Shown here: in pieces, positions 41,659-50,814 of the stretch
How positions within the stretch are numbered: the stretch's first letter is position 1
Layout: each line of letters begins with the position of its first letter
Source: Shimia sp. R9_2
GTDB lineage: Bacteria; Pseudomonadota; Alphaproteobacteria; Rhodobacterales; Rhodobacteraceae
Assembly: GCF_017743735.1 (NCBI RefSeq)
Contig: NZ_JAGHRO010000002.1
Coordinates: 620,001-684,000 of the forward strand
Reading direction: 5' to 3'
Length of the DNA: 64,000 bases
Notes under the pieces: generated by a model
Told to the model about the DNA's origin: nothing
Database searches by the model: none
What the model saw: the letters and a program-made list of their open reading frames with translations, nothing else
Translations under genes and position numbers: made by a program

Positions 41659-44600
41659 CTAGGCCGACGCTCCGGACCGGCGGGCGCGATACAGCATCCA
41701 GCCCGCCGCCGCGCCATAGCCCAGCACGCAGACCAGCCCGGCCCCCAGTATGAACACCAAGAGTGCCATGATCGGCGTGGTCACACCTGCCAACGCGGGC
41801 ACGATCTGACCCAGCAACGGGTGCATCTGTCCCTGCAACACCATCCAGCCCATGGTCATCACCAGCCAGCCGGTCAGCACGGCCCCGCTCAGTAGCAGCG
41901 CGCCTTGCAACCGGCGCGCACGTCGCGCGCGGCCAAAGGCTTGCACCTGACGGGCGAAATCTGTCTGGATCGCCATCAGCGCAGGCACCACGATCAGCAC
42001 CAGCAACATGCCAAAGCCAAGGCCATAGACCAGCGTGATCACCGTGGGCTTGAGGAACTGCGCCTGCGCACTGCGCTCAAACAGCAGCGGGGCGAGGCCC
42101 AGAACCGTGGTGGCGGTGGTTAGGAACACCGGTCGCAGGCGGTCTGCCGCGCCGTCGATGATGGAGGGGATCACGCCGCGGTCTTTGGCGTGTTCGTCAA
42201 TTGTGGTGACCAGCACGATGCTGTCGTTGATGATGATCCCGGTCATGCCCAGCAGACCCACAACGGTGAACATGCTGAGCGGCACATCATGCAGGTTGTG
42301 GCCAAAAATCGTGCCAACGAGGCCGAAGGGGATGATCGCCATCACCACCATGGGCCGGGTCCAGCTTGAGAACACCCATGCCAGCACAAGGTAGATCCCA
42401 CTGAGACACAGGATAAGCCCTGTGCGCGCATCGTTGAGGAATTCATCCTCCTGTTCGGCCAACCCCGCGAGACGCCATTCGACTTGTTTCTCGCTGGCAA
42501 TGGTGGGCAGGACATCCTCGCGCAACTGCTGCAAAATGGCCTCGGCGCGGGCCGGATCATCCTCAGAGATGTCGCCGGTGACATTGATCAACCGCACGCC
42601 GTTTTCGCGCCGCACAGTGCTGAAGCCGGTGCGGCTTTGCACGGTCACCACATCTGCGAGCGGCACATAGGCTCCGGCGGGTGTGCGCATCAGGCTGCCT
42701 TCGAGGAAATCAGCGGTCAGCTCGCCTTCGGGCAGCTCCACGCGGATGGCGGCACTGCGCGGACCATCCGGGAAGGTGGTGGCCTCAAGCCCGTTGAGCC
42801 GGTGACGCAGCTCGCGACCCAGCGCGTCAATGGAGAAGCCCAGCGCGCGGCCCTGCGGCGTGAGATCAAGGATCAGTTCCTGTTTGTCGTAGTTCAGGTT
42901 GTCCTCAACGGCGGAAACCTCAGGGAACTCCTCCAACGCGGTTTTGAGCGCCTCACTGGCCGCTTTCAGGGTTGGGCTGTCAGAGCCGTAGAACTCCACA
43001 TCCAGCGCGTCGCCGCCGGGTCCGGAACGCCAGCCGCGGAAGCTGATCTGATCCACCAGCGGATGGCGCGCAACGCTGTCTTGCAGGGCACCCACAAAGG
43101 CGAAGCTGGAATAGGGGCGCAGGTCCGCGTCAATCAGCTCAATGGCGATGCTGCCCAACAGATCCGGATCAAGGCTTTCAGAGCCGGGCAGCGCCCGTCC
43201 GCTGTTGCCGCCGATCACAGCAATCACATAGTCCAGCGGATTTTCACCGTAGCGCTCTTCAAATTCCTTACCCAGCTCCTCGGTGGCGCGCTGCATCTCT
43301 TTCATCATGGCGAGGCTGTCTGCGCGGGTGGCGCTGGGCAGCATGGAGAAGTTGCCCGTGACCGAGCCGCGTTCCGGCGCATTGAAGAAGCGCCATTTTA
43401 CATCCCCGTTGATAAAGAGTGCGGCTTGCGACGCGAGCGCCACGACCGCCACGGCGAGCACCGGATAGCGCGCCCAGATCACCAAGCGCATGAAGGGGCG
43501 GAACATGTTTTCACGCACCCAGCGGAAACCCTGATTCACCACGCGGCTTGGCACGTCATACCAATGCTCTTTGGCGGAGTGTTTGATGGCATGTGACATG
43601 TGGTGGGGCAGGATCAGGAAGCATTCCACCAGCGAGGCGATCAATACCACGATCACCGTGAAGGGGATATCGGCGATCAGATCGCCAAACCGCCCGCTGA
43701 TCACGGTAAGACCAAAAAAGGCAATCACGGTGGTCAGGGTTGAGGAAAACACCGGCATGGCCATCCGGCGCGCGGCGTTCTCAGCCGCAACGGGGGCTGG
43801 CTCCCCCAAACGGCGCGCGCGGGCATCGGCATGTTCGCCCACAACGATGGCATCATCCACCACGATACCAAGCGTGATGATCAGGCCAAAGAGCGAGATC
43901 ATATTGATGGTCAGCCCGCCCACATACATGAGCGCTACAGCAGCAAACATCGCAGTGGGAATACCAGCGGCCACCCAAAAGGCCGTGCGGGTGTTCAGGA
44001 ACAAAAACAGCAGGATCAGCACCAGCGAGAGACCGGCGATGCCATTGTCCAACAGCAGGTTCAGACGGCCGGTGATCGCCTCAGAGCGGGTGCGTATCAG
44101 CTCGATAGACACGCCTTCAGGCAGGGTGGCGCGCATCTCTGCCACCACGTCTTCGACCTGTCGCTGGATGCCGATGGCATCGCCTGCCTCTGAACGGTCG
44201 ACCCGCACCGCCATGGCCGGATCTTCGCCCACAAAGTAGGAACGGTTGCGATCCACACCCTCAAGGCGGATGGAGGCGACATCTTCCACTGTCAGCTTTG
44301 TGCCATCAGGATTGGAGCGCAGAACGATACCGGCAATCTCATCTGGTGCGCGTTTCTCGATGCCGGTGCGCACACGCGCCACAGCGCCGGTGACGTCTCC
44401 CGCGGGGTCAGCGTTGACCTCTTGTGCAATCGCATCGGCAATCTCTGCTATGGCGATATCGTGGGTGATCAGATCAACCGAGGACACCTCAACGATGGTT
44501 TGTCGCTCAGCCAAGCCACGTATGGTCGTGCGGGTCACGCCCTCGGTGTAGAGCCGCGCCACAAGCTCATCGGCAAAGCGCGCAAGTTGGTCCACGTCAA

Positions 44601-45057
44601 CGGGGCCGGTGATCACAACATCGGTCACGCGGTCGCGCCAAGCGCCGCGTCGCACCACCGGATCATCGGCTTCTTCCGGCAAAGTGGTCACGGCATCCAC
44701 CGCCACCTGCACGTCATCCGTGGCCCGCGCCATATCCCAGCCGGGTTCGAAATCCATGGTGATGCGGGCGGAGCCTTCGGTTGAGCGGGACTCGGTCGAC
44801 TCGACGCCCTCGACGGCCAGCAAGGCAGGCTCCATCACCTGCACAATCGCCGCATCAACATCCTCGGCGCCGGCGCCCTCCCATGTGATGTTGACGGTGA
44901 CATTGTCGACCACCACATCCGGGAAGAACTGCGCCCGCATGCGGGGCATGGCCGCGATGCCGGCGATGATCAGAACCACCAGCAGCAAATTGGCAGCTGT
45001 GCGGTGGCGGGTGAAGTAGCTCAGCAATCCGCCCGCGCGGGCTCCGATCTCACGCAT
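41659..45057 (-). CDS. RND-type efflux transporter, inner-membrane permease
   Basis: A 1132-residue proton-driven efflux permease, slightly longer than the usual 1040. It has twelve helices with two large periplasmic loops. The proton-relay Asp pair sits in GIVVDDAIVVGEHAD (about residue 410). The N-terminal segment MRAQFFPDVVVDNVTVNI and the late IINDSIVLVTTIDEHA motif are of the AcrB/HAE1 type. It follows the adaptor gene by 3 bases; no outer-membrane TolC gene is next to it. Substrates are unknown. Confidence 0.94.
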   Translation of the reverse strand: MREIGARAGGLLSYFTRHRTAANLLLVVLIIAGIAAMPRMRAQFFPDVVVDNVTVNITWEGAGAEDVDAAIVQVMEPALLAVEGVESTESRSTEGSARITMDFEPGWDMARATDDVQVAVDAVTTLPEEADDPVVRRGAWRDRVTDVVITGPVDVDQLARFADELVARLYTEGVTRTTIRGLAERQTIVEVSSVDLITHDIAIAEIADAIAQEVNADPAGDVTGAVARVRTGIEKRAPDEIAGIVLRSNPDGTKLTVEDVASIRLEGVDRNRSYFVGEDPAMAVRVDRSEAGDAIGIQRQVEDVVAEMRATLPEGVSIELIRTRSEAITGRLNLLLDNGIAGLSLVLILLFLFLNTRTAFWVAAGIPTAMFAAVALMYVGGLTINMISLFGLIITLGIVVDDAIVVGEHADARARRLGEPAPVAAENAARRMAMPVFSSTLTTVIAFFGLTVISGRFGDLIADIPFTVIVVLIASLVECFLILPHHMSHAIKHSAKEHWYDVPSRVVNQGFRWVRENMFRPFMRLVIWARYPVLAVAVVALASQAALFINGDVKWRFFNAPERGSVTGNFSMLPSATRADSLAMMKEMQRATEELGKEFEERYGENPLDYVIAVIGGNSGRALPGSESLDPDLLGSIAIELIDADLRPYSSFAFVGALQDSVARHPLVDQISFRGWRSGPGGDALDVEFYGSDSPTLKAASEALKTALEEFPEVSAVEDNLNYDKQELILDLTPQGRALGFSIDALGRELRHRLNGLEATTFPDGPRSAAIRVELPEGELTADFLEGSLMRTPAGAYVPLADVVTVQSRTGFSTVRRENGVRLINVTGDISEDDPARAEAILQQLREDVLPTIASEKQVEWRLAGLAEQEDEFLNDARTGLILCLSGIYLVLAWVFSSWTRPMVVMAIIPFGLVGTIFGHNLHDVPLSMFTVVGLLGMTGIIINDSIVLVTTIDEHAKDRGVIPSIIDGAADRLRPVFLTTATTVLGLAPLLFERSAQAQFLKPTVITLVYGLGFGMLLVLIVVPALMAIQTDFARQVQAFGRARRARRLQGALLLSGAVLTGWLVMTMGWMVLQGQMHPLLGQIVPALAGVTTPIMALLVFILGAGLVCVLGYGAAAGWMLYRARRSGASA

Positions 45058-45060
45058 GGG

Positions 45061-46515
45061 TTAACCTCCCATCCGGCGGCGCAGGCGCTCAACCATCTGG
45101 GCGGGCACCTCCGGTTTGGCCAGCGCCTCAAGGATGCGTTTCTTGGCATCACTTGGCATCCGGCCATTGGCTTCGACCGCGGCCACAAAGCGCTGGCGCT
45201 CCTCGTCACTGAGCGCCACCATTTCGGGTGCTTCGATCTGGGAGCTGTCACCGCTCAGCGGTTTTACGGCGATCCCCTCCCCTAGGAGCGGGGTGCGTCG
45301 GGTCACCACGTTCTGGCCTGCGAGACCACGGGCGCGCACAAGCACATCATCGCCCTGTCGGCGGATCAGGTTCACTTTCATGGCCTGAAGGCGATCCCCC
45401 TCGCCCACCACAAGCACATCGTTGGCAGCACTCAGCGCGGTGGCGGGCAGGCGCACCACATTTTCGAGTTCCGGCTCTTTCACGCGCACGGTGACAAAAT
45501 CGCCGGGCTTCAAGCCGCGCGCGCTGTCAAGCCGCGCATAGAGCACTCGGCCGGTTTGTCCCTCCCCCACGGCCGCCGCATCGCGGGTGATCACGCCGGT
45601 GGTGGAGAGGTCGGTGTTGAGCGCATCCAGCGAGACCCGCACCTCGGCCTGATGCAGCTGATCGGTGGCGTCGAGCAGCCGCGCATATTGGGTGGTGGAG
45701 ACCCGGAACGCGACTTCCAGCGCGTTTGCGTCAATCAAAGTGGCCAGCCGTTCATTCATTGAGACCAGCCCGCCCTGCACAATGGTCACCTCTGACAGGG
45801 TGCCGCTGAAATCTGCGCGGATCACCGTGTCATCGAGATCTTTCTGGGCCTCGGCCAAAAGAATGGAAGTGCGCTCAAACCGGGTTTTGGCCTGATCCAC
45901 ACGCGCCTCTGCCTGCGCCACAGCACGGCGGTTGGACAGCACAGCCTGCTGCGCCGAAGCCTGCGCGAGCCCTGCGGTTTCCACCGCAGCAGCGGTGCCC
46001 ACGCCGCGCTCCTGCAGATCCACCTGACGGTCATAAGCTGTCTGGCGCAACGCGTATTGCGCCTCGGCCGCGCTCAGCTCATCCCGTGCGAGCGCCAAAG
46101 TGCGATCCGCATCGCGCCGCTCGGCCTCTGCATCCAGTACATCATTGGCCACACGATCGAGCGCATAGCGTGCTTTGGTGGGGTCGACCTGAACCAGCAT
46201 TTCACCAGCCGTGACCCGCGCGCCATCTTCAAAGTTTTCAGAGAGATGCACGACGGTTCCGGCGGCAGCAGCGCGCACTTCGAGCGAGCGGCGGCTCTGC
46301 ACCTCGCCAAAGGCGACAAGCTCCGGCGTTTCCGCCCCCGGCTCGGCGCGTTTGACGTTGACCGTAAAGATACGCTCACGCGCCGGTGGGCCTTTGGCAT
46401 CCTGAGAGAGCCGCTCTTCGACCGCGCCGCGCACCAGATGGCCCGCGTAGAGCAAAAATCCAGCGGTCACCGAGAGCAGAAAAAGCCCGGTCAAACTTTG
46501 CCGCAAAAATCTCAT
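45061..46515 (-). CDS. RND efflux periplasmic adaptor (membrane fusion protein)
   Basis: A 484-residue adaptor with an N-terminal membrane anchor (about residues 7-28), a lipoyl-type segment (RRSLEVRAAAAGTV, about 73-86), a long coiled-coil hairpin (about 120-225) and beta-barrel domains. The extra 70 residues at the C-terminus form a helical tail rich in Ala, Glu and Arg and ending RRRMGG, longer than in common adaptors. The ATG at 46515 gives the anchor directly; the longer frame is not supported. First gene of the efflux operon; its promoter should lie in 46516-46666. Confidence 0.9.
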   Translation of the reverse strand: MRFLRQSLTGLFLLSVTAGFLLYAGHLVRGAVEERLSQDAKGPPARERIFTVNVKRAEPGAETPELVAFGEVQSRRSLEVRAAAAGTVVHLSENFEDGARVTAGEMLVQVDPTKARYALDRVANDVLDAEAERRDADRTLALARDELSAAEAQYALRQTAYDRQVDLQERGVGTAAAVETAGLAQASAQQAVLSNRRAVAQAEARVDQAKTRFERTSILLAEAQKDLDDTVIRADFSGTLSEVTIVQGGLVSMNERLATLIDANALEVAFRVSTTQYARLLDATDQLHQAEVRVSLDALNTDLSTTGVITRDAAAVGEGQTGRVLYARLDSARGLKPGDFVTVRVKEPELENVVRLPATALSAANDVLVVGEGDRLQAMKVNLIRRQGDDVLVRARGLAGQNVVTRRTPLLGEGIAVKPLSGDSSQIEAPEMVALSDEERQRFVAAVEANGRMPSDAKKRILEALAKPEVPAQMVERLRRRMGG

Positions 46516-46666
46516 ATGCTGCGCCTCCGTGCGTGGCTTAACCCCATGATGCGCCTGATCCGGGAAGATTCCAAGACGACGCATGGTTGATACGGACGCC
46601 CGTCAGGTTTCCGTCACTTTAATTTACGCTTTGCCGATAAATGTGATGGGCCGTGAAGGCGCGCAC

Positions 46667-47209
46667 TCACTTGCGGCGCTGATGCTCATCCAGACGCGGC
46701 ATGATTTCGACGAAATTGCAGGGGCGGTGCCGGTAGTCAAGCTGATAGGCGAGGATCTCATCCCAGGCGTCTTTGCAGGCCCCGGGGCTGCCGGGCAACG
46801 CAAAGAGATAGGTGCCCTGCGCAACGCCGCCGGTGGCGCGGCTCTGCACGGCGCTGGTGCCGATCTTTTGCATGGAGACCATGGTGAACACCGTGCCGAA
46901 GGCATCAATTTCCTTCTCATAGACATCGCGGTGCGCCTCCACCGTGACATCGCGCCCGGTGAGACCGGTGCCGCCGGTGGAAATCACCACATCAATCGCT
47001 TCGTCTGCGCACCATGCGCGCAGCTGAACGGCGATCTCGGCCCGTTCGTCGCGGATGATCTTGCGATCGGCGAGCACATGTCCTGCCGCCTCAAGCCGCC
47101 CGACCAGCACATCGCCGGAGCGGTCTTCTTCAAGGGCGCGGGTGTCGCTTACGGTCAGCACGGCAATGCGCACGGGAATGAAGTCTTTGCTTTCGTCAAT
47201 GCGGCCCAT
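46667..47209 (-). CDS. moaB: Molybdenum cofactor biosynthesis protein MoaB
   Basis: A 180-residue protein of the MogA/MoaB family, which adenylates molybdopterin or maintains it. Key elements are the VLTVSDTRALEEDRSG start of the fold (about residues 17-32), VISTGGTGLTGRDVT (about 75-89) and the C-terminal FALPGSPGACKDAWDEIL (about 136-153). It lies downstream of the phosphoesterase gene on the same strand, about 15 kb from the fdhD-mobA-mobB-moeA operon. Confidence 0.93.
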   Translation of the reverse strand: MGRIDESKDFIPVRIAVLTVSDTRALEEDRSGDVLVGRLEAAGHVLADRKIIRDERAEIAVQLRAWCADEAIDVVISTGGTGLTGRDVTVEAHRDVYEKEIDAFGTVFTMVSMQKIGTSAVQSRATGGVAQGTYLFALPGSPGACKDAWDEILAYQLDYRHRPCNFVEIMPRLDEHQRRK

Positions 47210-47218
47210 GAGCGGCTC

Positions 47219-47824
47219 CTAGTTTTGCGGGGTGACGTCCAGCCATGTGCCGGTGGGGCCAAGGTTCATGACGCGGGTGTCGCCGACCATGGCGCTTTTT
47301 CCCCAGCAATCGTGAATATGGCCGCAGACCACCAGCGGCGGTGCGATGCGTTTGATGGTGTCAAGGACAGCGGTGGAGCCAAGCGACATGCCATTTGAGG
47401 CAACATCCACCACGCCTTTGGGTGGGGAATGGCTGATCAGAATGTCGGCGGCCTCACATTTGGCGAGCATCCCCGCCGCAGTGGCTTCATCAAGATCACA
47501 GGACCAGTCGGTGAAAGGCGTGACCGGCACGGCGTAGCCCAGACCAAAAAGCTTAAGCCCCTCACACTCATAGGCCTCACCATGCAAGACAATGGCATTG
47601 GCCGGTGCGGCGGCGCGCAGCTCAGCTTCGCTTTCATTGTTGCCCGGCACCATCACCATGGGGACCGAGATGCCCTTGATCAGCGCAAGAGCGCCTTCCA
47701 GATCCTGTCGGTGGTTGGTGAAGTCGCCAGCGGCGATTACCAGATCGGCCTCCTGACTGGCTTCAACCAAGCGGTCGGCCTGCACCCGCGACCGATGCAA
47801 ATCGGAGAAGGCAAGTATTCTCAC
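47219..47824 (-). CDS. Calcineurin-like metallophosphoesterase
   Basis: A 201-residue two-metal phosphoesterase. The motifs in order are FSDLHRS (residues 6-12), AAGDFTNH (about 31-38), GNNES (about 60-64), SHSPPKG (about 110-116) and CGHIHD (about 147-152). All metal ligands are present. The substrate is unknown; proteins of this size act on nucleotides or phosphomonoesters. It is coupled by a four-base overlap to the uracil-DNA glycosylase gene upstream. Confidence 0.9.
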   Translation of the reverse strand: MRILAFSDLHRSRVQADRLVEASQEADLVIAAGDFTNHRQDLEGALALIKGISVPMVMVPGNNESEAELRAAAPANAIVLHGEAYECEGLKLFGLGYAVPVTPFTDWSCDLDEATAAGMLAKCEAADILISHSPPKGVVDVASNGMSLGSTAVLDTIKRIAPPLVVCGHIHDCWGKSAMVGDTRVMNLGPTGTWLDVTPQN

Positions 47825-48633
47825 GACATATCCTCCAGCTTGGCCTTCAGGCTCAAGAGATCTGCCCAGGCCTCGCGTTTGGCGTGGGGCTGGCGCAGCA
47901 GATAGGCGGGGTGGAACATCGGCATGACCGGCTTGTTAAAAGCCTCCTGCCAGTTGCCGCGCAGGCGGGTGATGCCGCGTCGGCCCAGCACCGCCGCACA
48001 GGAGATGTTGCCCATCAGCACAATGACCTCAGGCGCAACGATCTCCACATGGCGCTCCAGAAACGGGCGCAGCATAGCGATTTCTTCGGGTTTAGGGTCG
48101 CGGTTTTGCGGCGGGCGCCACGGCAGCACGTTGGTGATGTAAACCGCATCTTTGGACAAAGGCACGTCCCGTCCCATGTCGATGGCGGCGAGCATACGGT
48201 CAAGCAGCTGACCGGCGCGGCCCACAAAGGGTTTGCCTTCGCGGTCTTCATCCCGTCCCGGCGCTTCGCCGATGATCATCACCCGCGCGGCGGGATTGCC
48301 ATCGGAAAACACCAGATTGCGCGCGCCGCGTTTTAACTGGCAATGCTCAAAGGCGGCCATGGCGGCCTGCAGCTCTTCCAAGCTTTTTGAGGCTTTGGCC
48401 GCAACCTGCGCCTCGGCAACCGGATCAATCTGTGGCACGGGCTGAAGCGGCATCGGCTGCGCAGGCTGCCCGGTCTTTTTCTTCGCTTTGGGCGCTTCTT
48501 TGGGGGCCTCGTAGCGGTTGAACGGCGCATCCAGAATCGCCTCTGTGGCCCCCAGTTCCACCTGCCATTCCAGCAGGGCACGCGCCGTGTGATAATCCAG
48601 TGCGGAGGGGTCCAAAGTCGATTCCATGGCCAC
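47821..48633 (-). CDS. Uracil-DNA glycosylase, family 4-like, lacking most Fe-S ligands
   Basis: A 270-residue protein. The N-terminal 90 residues are a helical and proline/lysine-rich extension. The catalytic domain has motif 1 GEAPGRDED (about residue 122) followed by PFVGRAGQLLD, and motif 2 HPAYLLRQP (about 241). It should remove uracil from DNA. Family 4 enzymes bind a 4Fe-4S cluster through four cysteines; here only C98 is retained, and the other three positions read F95, W172 and L188. I chose the GTG at 48633 because AGGGA lies 6 bases upstream; the ATG two codons later is an alternative. It overlaps the phosphoesterase gene by four bases. Confidence 0.87.
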   Translation of the reverse strand: MAMESTLDPSALDYHTARALLEWQVELGATEAILDAPFNRYEAPKEAPKAKKKTGQPAQPMPLQPVPQIDPVAEAQVAAKASKSLEELQAAMAAFEHCQLKRGARNLVFSDGNPAARVMIIGEAPGRDEDREGKPFVGRAGQLLDRMLAAIDMGRDVPLSKDAVYITNVLPWRPPQNRDPKPEEIAMLRPFLERHVEIVAPEVIVLMGNISCAAVLGRRGITRLRGNWQEAFNKPVMPMFHPAYLLRQPHAKREAWADLLSLKAKLEDMS

Positions 48634-48740
48634 AGACTATCCCTATGGCCGACCAGACAAAAGGGCGCATCACACCGCATGCTTGCCCCGCCCCCCCGGG
48701 CTACCTATAAGCGGGCCAATATCGGCATAAGGAGCAGACC

Positions 48741-49694
48741 ATGCGCTTTGACCACAAGCACCTTCTGGGGATCGAGCCATTGCGGCCCGAGGAAATCACC
48801 ACCGTGCTGGATCTGGCCGATCAATATGTCGATCTGAACCGCCGCGCCCACAAGCATTCCGATGCGCTCAAAGGCCTCACACAGGTCAATATGTTCTTTG
48901 AGAACTCCACCCGTACGCAGGCGAGCTTTGAGCTGGCAGGCAAACGGCTGGGCGCGGATGTGATGAATATGGCAATGCAGGCGAGCTCGATCAAAAAGGG
49001 CGAAACCCTGATCGACACGGCCATGACACTCAACGCCATGCACCCCGATCTGCTAGTGGTGCGCCATCCGCATTCCGGTGCGGTGGACCTGCTGGCGCAG
49101 AAAGTGAACTGCGCGGTGCTGAACGCCGGGGACGGCAAACATGAACACCCCACGCAGGCGCTTTTGGATGCGCTGACCATCCGCCGCGCCAAAGGCCGTC
49201 TGCACCGGCTCAACATTGCGATTTGCGGGGATGTGGCACATTCGCGCGTCGCGCGCTCCAACCTGATCCTGCTGGGGAAGATGGAGAACCGCGTGCGCCT
49301 GATCGGGCCGCCCACATTGGTGCCGGGCAACTTCGCCGAGTTTGGTGCCGAAATCTATGAGGACATGGAAGAAGGCCTCAAGGATGTGGACGTGGTGATG
49401 ATGCTGCGCCTTCAGAAAGAGCGCATGGACGGCGGCTTTATCCCTTCCGAGCGCGAATATTATCACCGCTACGGGCTGGACGCAGCGAAGCTGGCGCACG
49501 CCAAAGACGATGCCATTGTGATGCACCCCGGCCCGATGAACCGGGGCGTGGAAATTGACGGCGAGATCGCCGATGACATCAACCGCTCTGTCATTCAGGA
49601 GCAGGTGGAGATGGGCGTGGCGGTGCGCATGGCGGCGATGGATCTGCTTGCACGCAACCTGCGGGCCAATCAGCCTGCAGAAGCGGAGGTTTAA
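48741..49694 (+). CDS. pyrB: Aspartate carbamoyltransferase catalytic subunit
   Basis: First committed step of pyrimidine synthesis, joining carbamoyl phosphate and aspartate. The 317 residues contain the phosphate-binding [11 protein letters not shown] (about residues 54-64), [12 protein letters not shown] (about 137-148), [14 protein letters not shown] (about 163-176) and the MHPGPMNRG aspartate-site loop (about 259-267). No regulatory pyrI-like gene follows. Instead come three membrane-protein genes and a dihydroorotase homologue, so this may be a class A type enzyme that pairs with an inactive PyrC'. Confidence 0.96.
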   Translation: MRFDHKHLLGIEPLRPEEITTVLDLADQYVDLNRRAHKHSDALKGLTQVNMFFENSTRTQASFELAGKRLGADVMNMAMQASSIKKGETLIDTAMTLNAMHPDLLVVRHPHSGAVDLLAQKVNCAVLNAGDGKHEHPTQALLDALTIRRAKGRLHRLNIAICGDVAHSRVARSNLILLGKMENRVRLIGPPTLVPGNFAEFGAEIYEDMEEGLKDVDVVMMLRLQKERMDGGFIPSEREYYHRYGLDAAKLAHAKDDAIVMHPGPMNRGVEIDGEIADDINRSVIQEQVEMGVAVRMAAMDLLARNLRANQPAEAEV

Positions 49695-49698
49695 GCGC

Positions 49699-49800
49699 AT
49701 GGAAGATCCCAAAGATCCGCGTATGTCCGGCCGCGTCGCCATGGTGGCGCTTCTGGTGATGTTTGCCTTTGTCGGCCTCATGATCTGGATCGGAGGTTAA
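49699..49800 (+). CDS. 33-residue single-pass membrane protein between pyrB and the next gene
   Basis: A short frame starting MEDPKDPRMSGR and followed by one membrane helix (about residues 13-31, ending IWIGG). A GGAGG lies 10 bases before the ATG, at the 3' end of pyrB. The next gene's ribosome site lies over this stop codon. Length, hydrophobic helix, ribosome site and tight spacing all support a real gene, but no family is recognised and a chance frame cannot be excluded. Confidence 0.6.
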   Translation: MEDPKDPRMSGRVAMVALLVMFAFVGLMIWIGG

Positions 49801-49805
49801 GCGCG

Positions 49806-50372
49806 GTGCGGGTGTCTGACTCCGAACGCGGGCTGGTGCGGCTCTTTGCCGTCGACCTGTCGCCGGAGCAGATTCCGGGCTTTCGCGATATGCCAGAGGA
49901 CACAGAGGACAGCGCGGACTGGCCGGTGGCCAAAGCGCTGGGCGCAAGCACGCTGGACCCCGATTTTGTTGAGCTGTTTGATCTGCGTGATCTCGATGAT
50001 CTGGGGCTGACGGGCTATATGGTTGAGGGTCTCGGGATCGCCGCAGCCGATGTGAAAGAGGATGCGGCGCGGCTGTCGAGCCAAAAGGGCTGGATGCTGG
50101 TAGTACTGTCCTCGGCCTTTGAGGGCACTGCGCAAACCCTCTCCCCCAGATCTCCGCTGCGCTGGATCGGCACCTATAAAGAAGAAACCGCGCCGGTGCA
50201 GTTTGCCCCTCTGCCGGACAAATCCGCAAAAGGCGCACCGCTGCCGCCGGAGGCCGCCCCGGAGCCGGCCCCTGCCCCGCGCAGCCCCTACCTCACACTG
50301 CTGGTTGCGCTGTTTGCTTTGCCGCTTGGCGCGGCGCTGCTTGGTTTTCTCATATTATGGATGATCGGATGA
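49806..50372 (+). CDS. Membrane-anchored protein of unknown function in the pyr cluster
   Basis: A 188-residue protein with an acidic soluble N-terminal domain (about residues 1-125), a Pro/Ala-rich linker (about 130-160) and one C-terminal membrane helix (about 163-186), so it would be tail-anchored with the domain in the cytoplasm. The start codon is GTG with GGAGG 8 bases upstream; a second GTG two codons later is possible. Motifs such as DFVELFDLRDLDDLGLTGY show no family I recognise. It overlaps the next gene by four bases (ATGA). Confidence 0.82.
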   Translation: MRVSDSERGLVRLFAVDLSPEQIPGFRDMPEDTEDSADWPVAKALGASTLDPDFVELFDLRDLDDLGLTGYMVEGLGIAAADVKEDAARLSSQKGWMLVVLSSAFEGTAQTLSPRSPLRWIGTYKEETAPVQFAPLPDKSAKGAPLPPEAAPEPAPAPRSPYLTLLVALFALPLGAALLGFLILWMIG

Positions 50373-50803
50373 ACACGCATCTGACCCCGAATGCAGAGCT
50401 GCTTGACGCCGAAAGCGTGCAGCAAAGCCTTTCCGCAGATCGCGCGACCTATATCCGCGCCAACACATGGCTTGCGGCCGCGGCGATGCTGGGTGGTATG
50501 GTGGTGCTTTGGCTGCTGGGCAACCCCTACGTTTGGACCGGCGCTGTGGGCGGATTGGGCGCGATTGTGGTGCGCGGCGCTTATCTGATGTCTGATGAGC
50601 TGGCGATGCGCTGGGATCTGACAAATCAGCGCTTGCTTGGCCCCGGTGGCCGGATAATCGCGCTGGAAAACATCGAAAAAATCAACAAAATGGGCAGCTT
50701 CGTGCAGGTTGTGACCCGGAGTGGCGACAAACATCTGATCAAGTATCAGTTGGACCCAGAGGCCACGATGGCCGCCCTGAAACGCCGAAGCGGCGCCCTT
50801 TAA
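50369..50803 (+). CDS. Two-helix membrane protein with PH-like domain
   Basis: A 144-residue protein with two close membrane helices (about residues 37-56 and 60-80). A short beta-rich C-terminal part follows (MRWDLTNQRLLGPGGRIIALENIEKINK and on, given here only as positions 84-112), typical of bacterial PH-like (YdbS/YdbT-type) domains. The ATG at 50369 overlaps the previous gene by four bases and is preferred over an ATG four codons upstream. The gene precedes pyrC' by 11 bases. No function is known to me. Confidence 0.82.
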   Translation: MNTHLTPNAELLDAESVQQSLSADRATYIRANTWLAAAAMLGGMVVLWLLGNPYVWTGAVGGLGAIVVRGAYLMSDELAMRWDLTNQRLLGPGGRIIALENIEKINKMGSFVQVVTRSGDKHLIKYQLDPEATMAALKRRSGAL

Positions 50804-50814
50804 GGAGAGCAGAG

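Noticed and set aside
42484..43596. 370-codon plus-strand frame antisense to the RND permease
   Set aside because: No ribosome site or motif; the permease frame is unequivocal.
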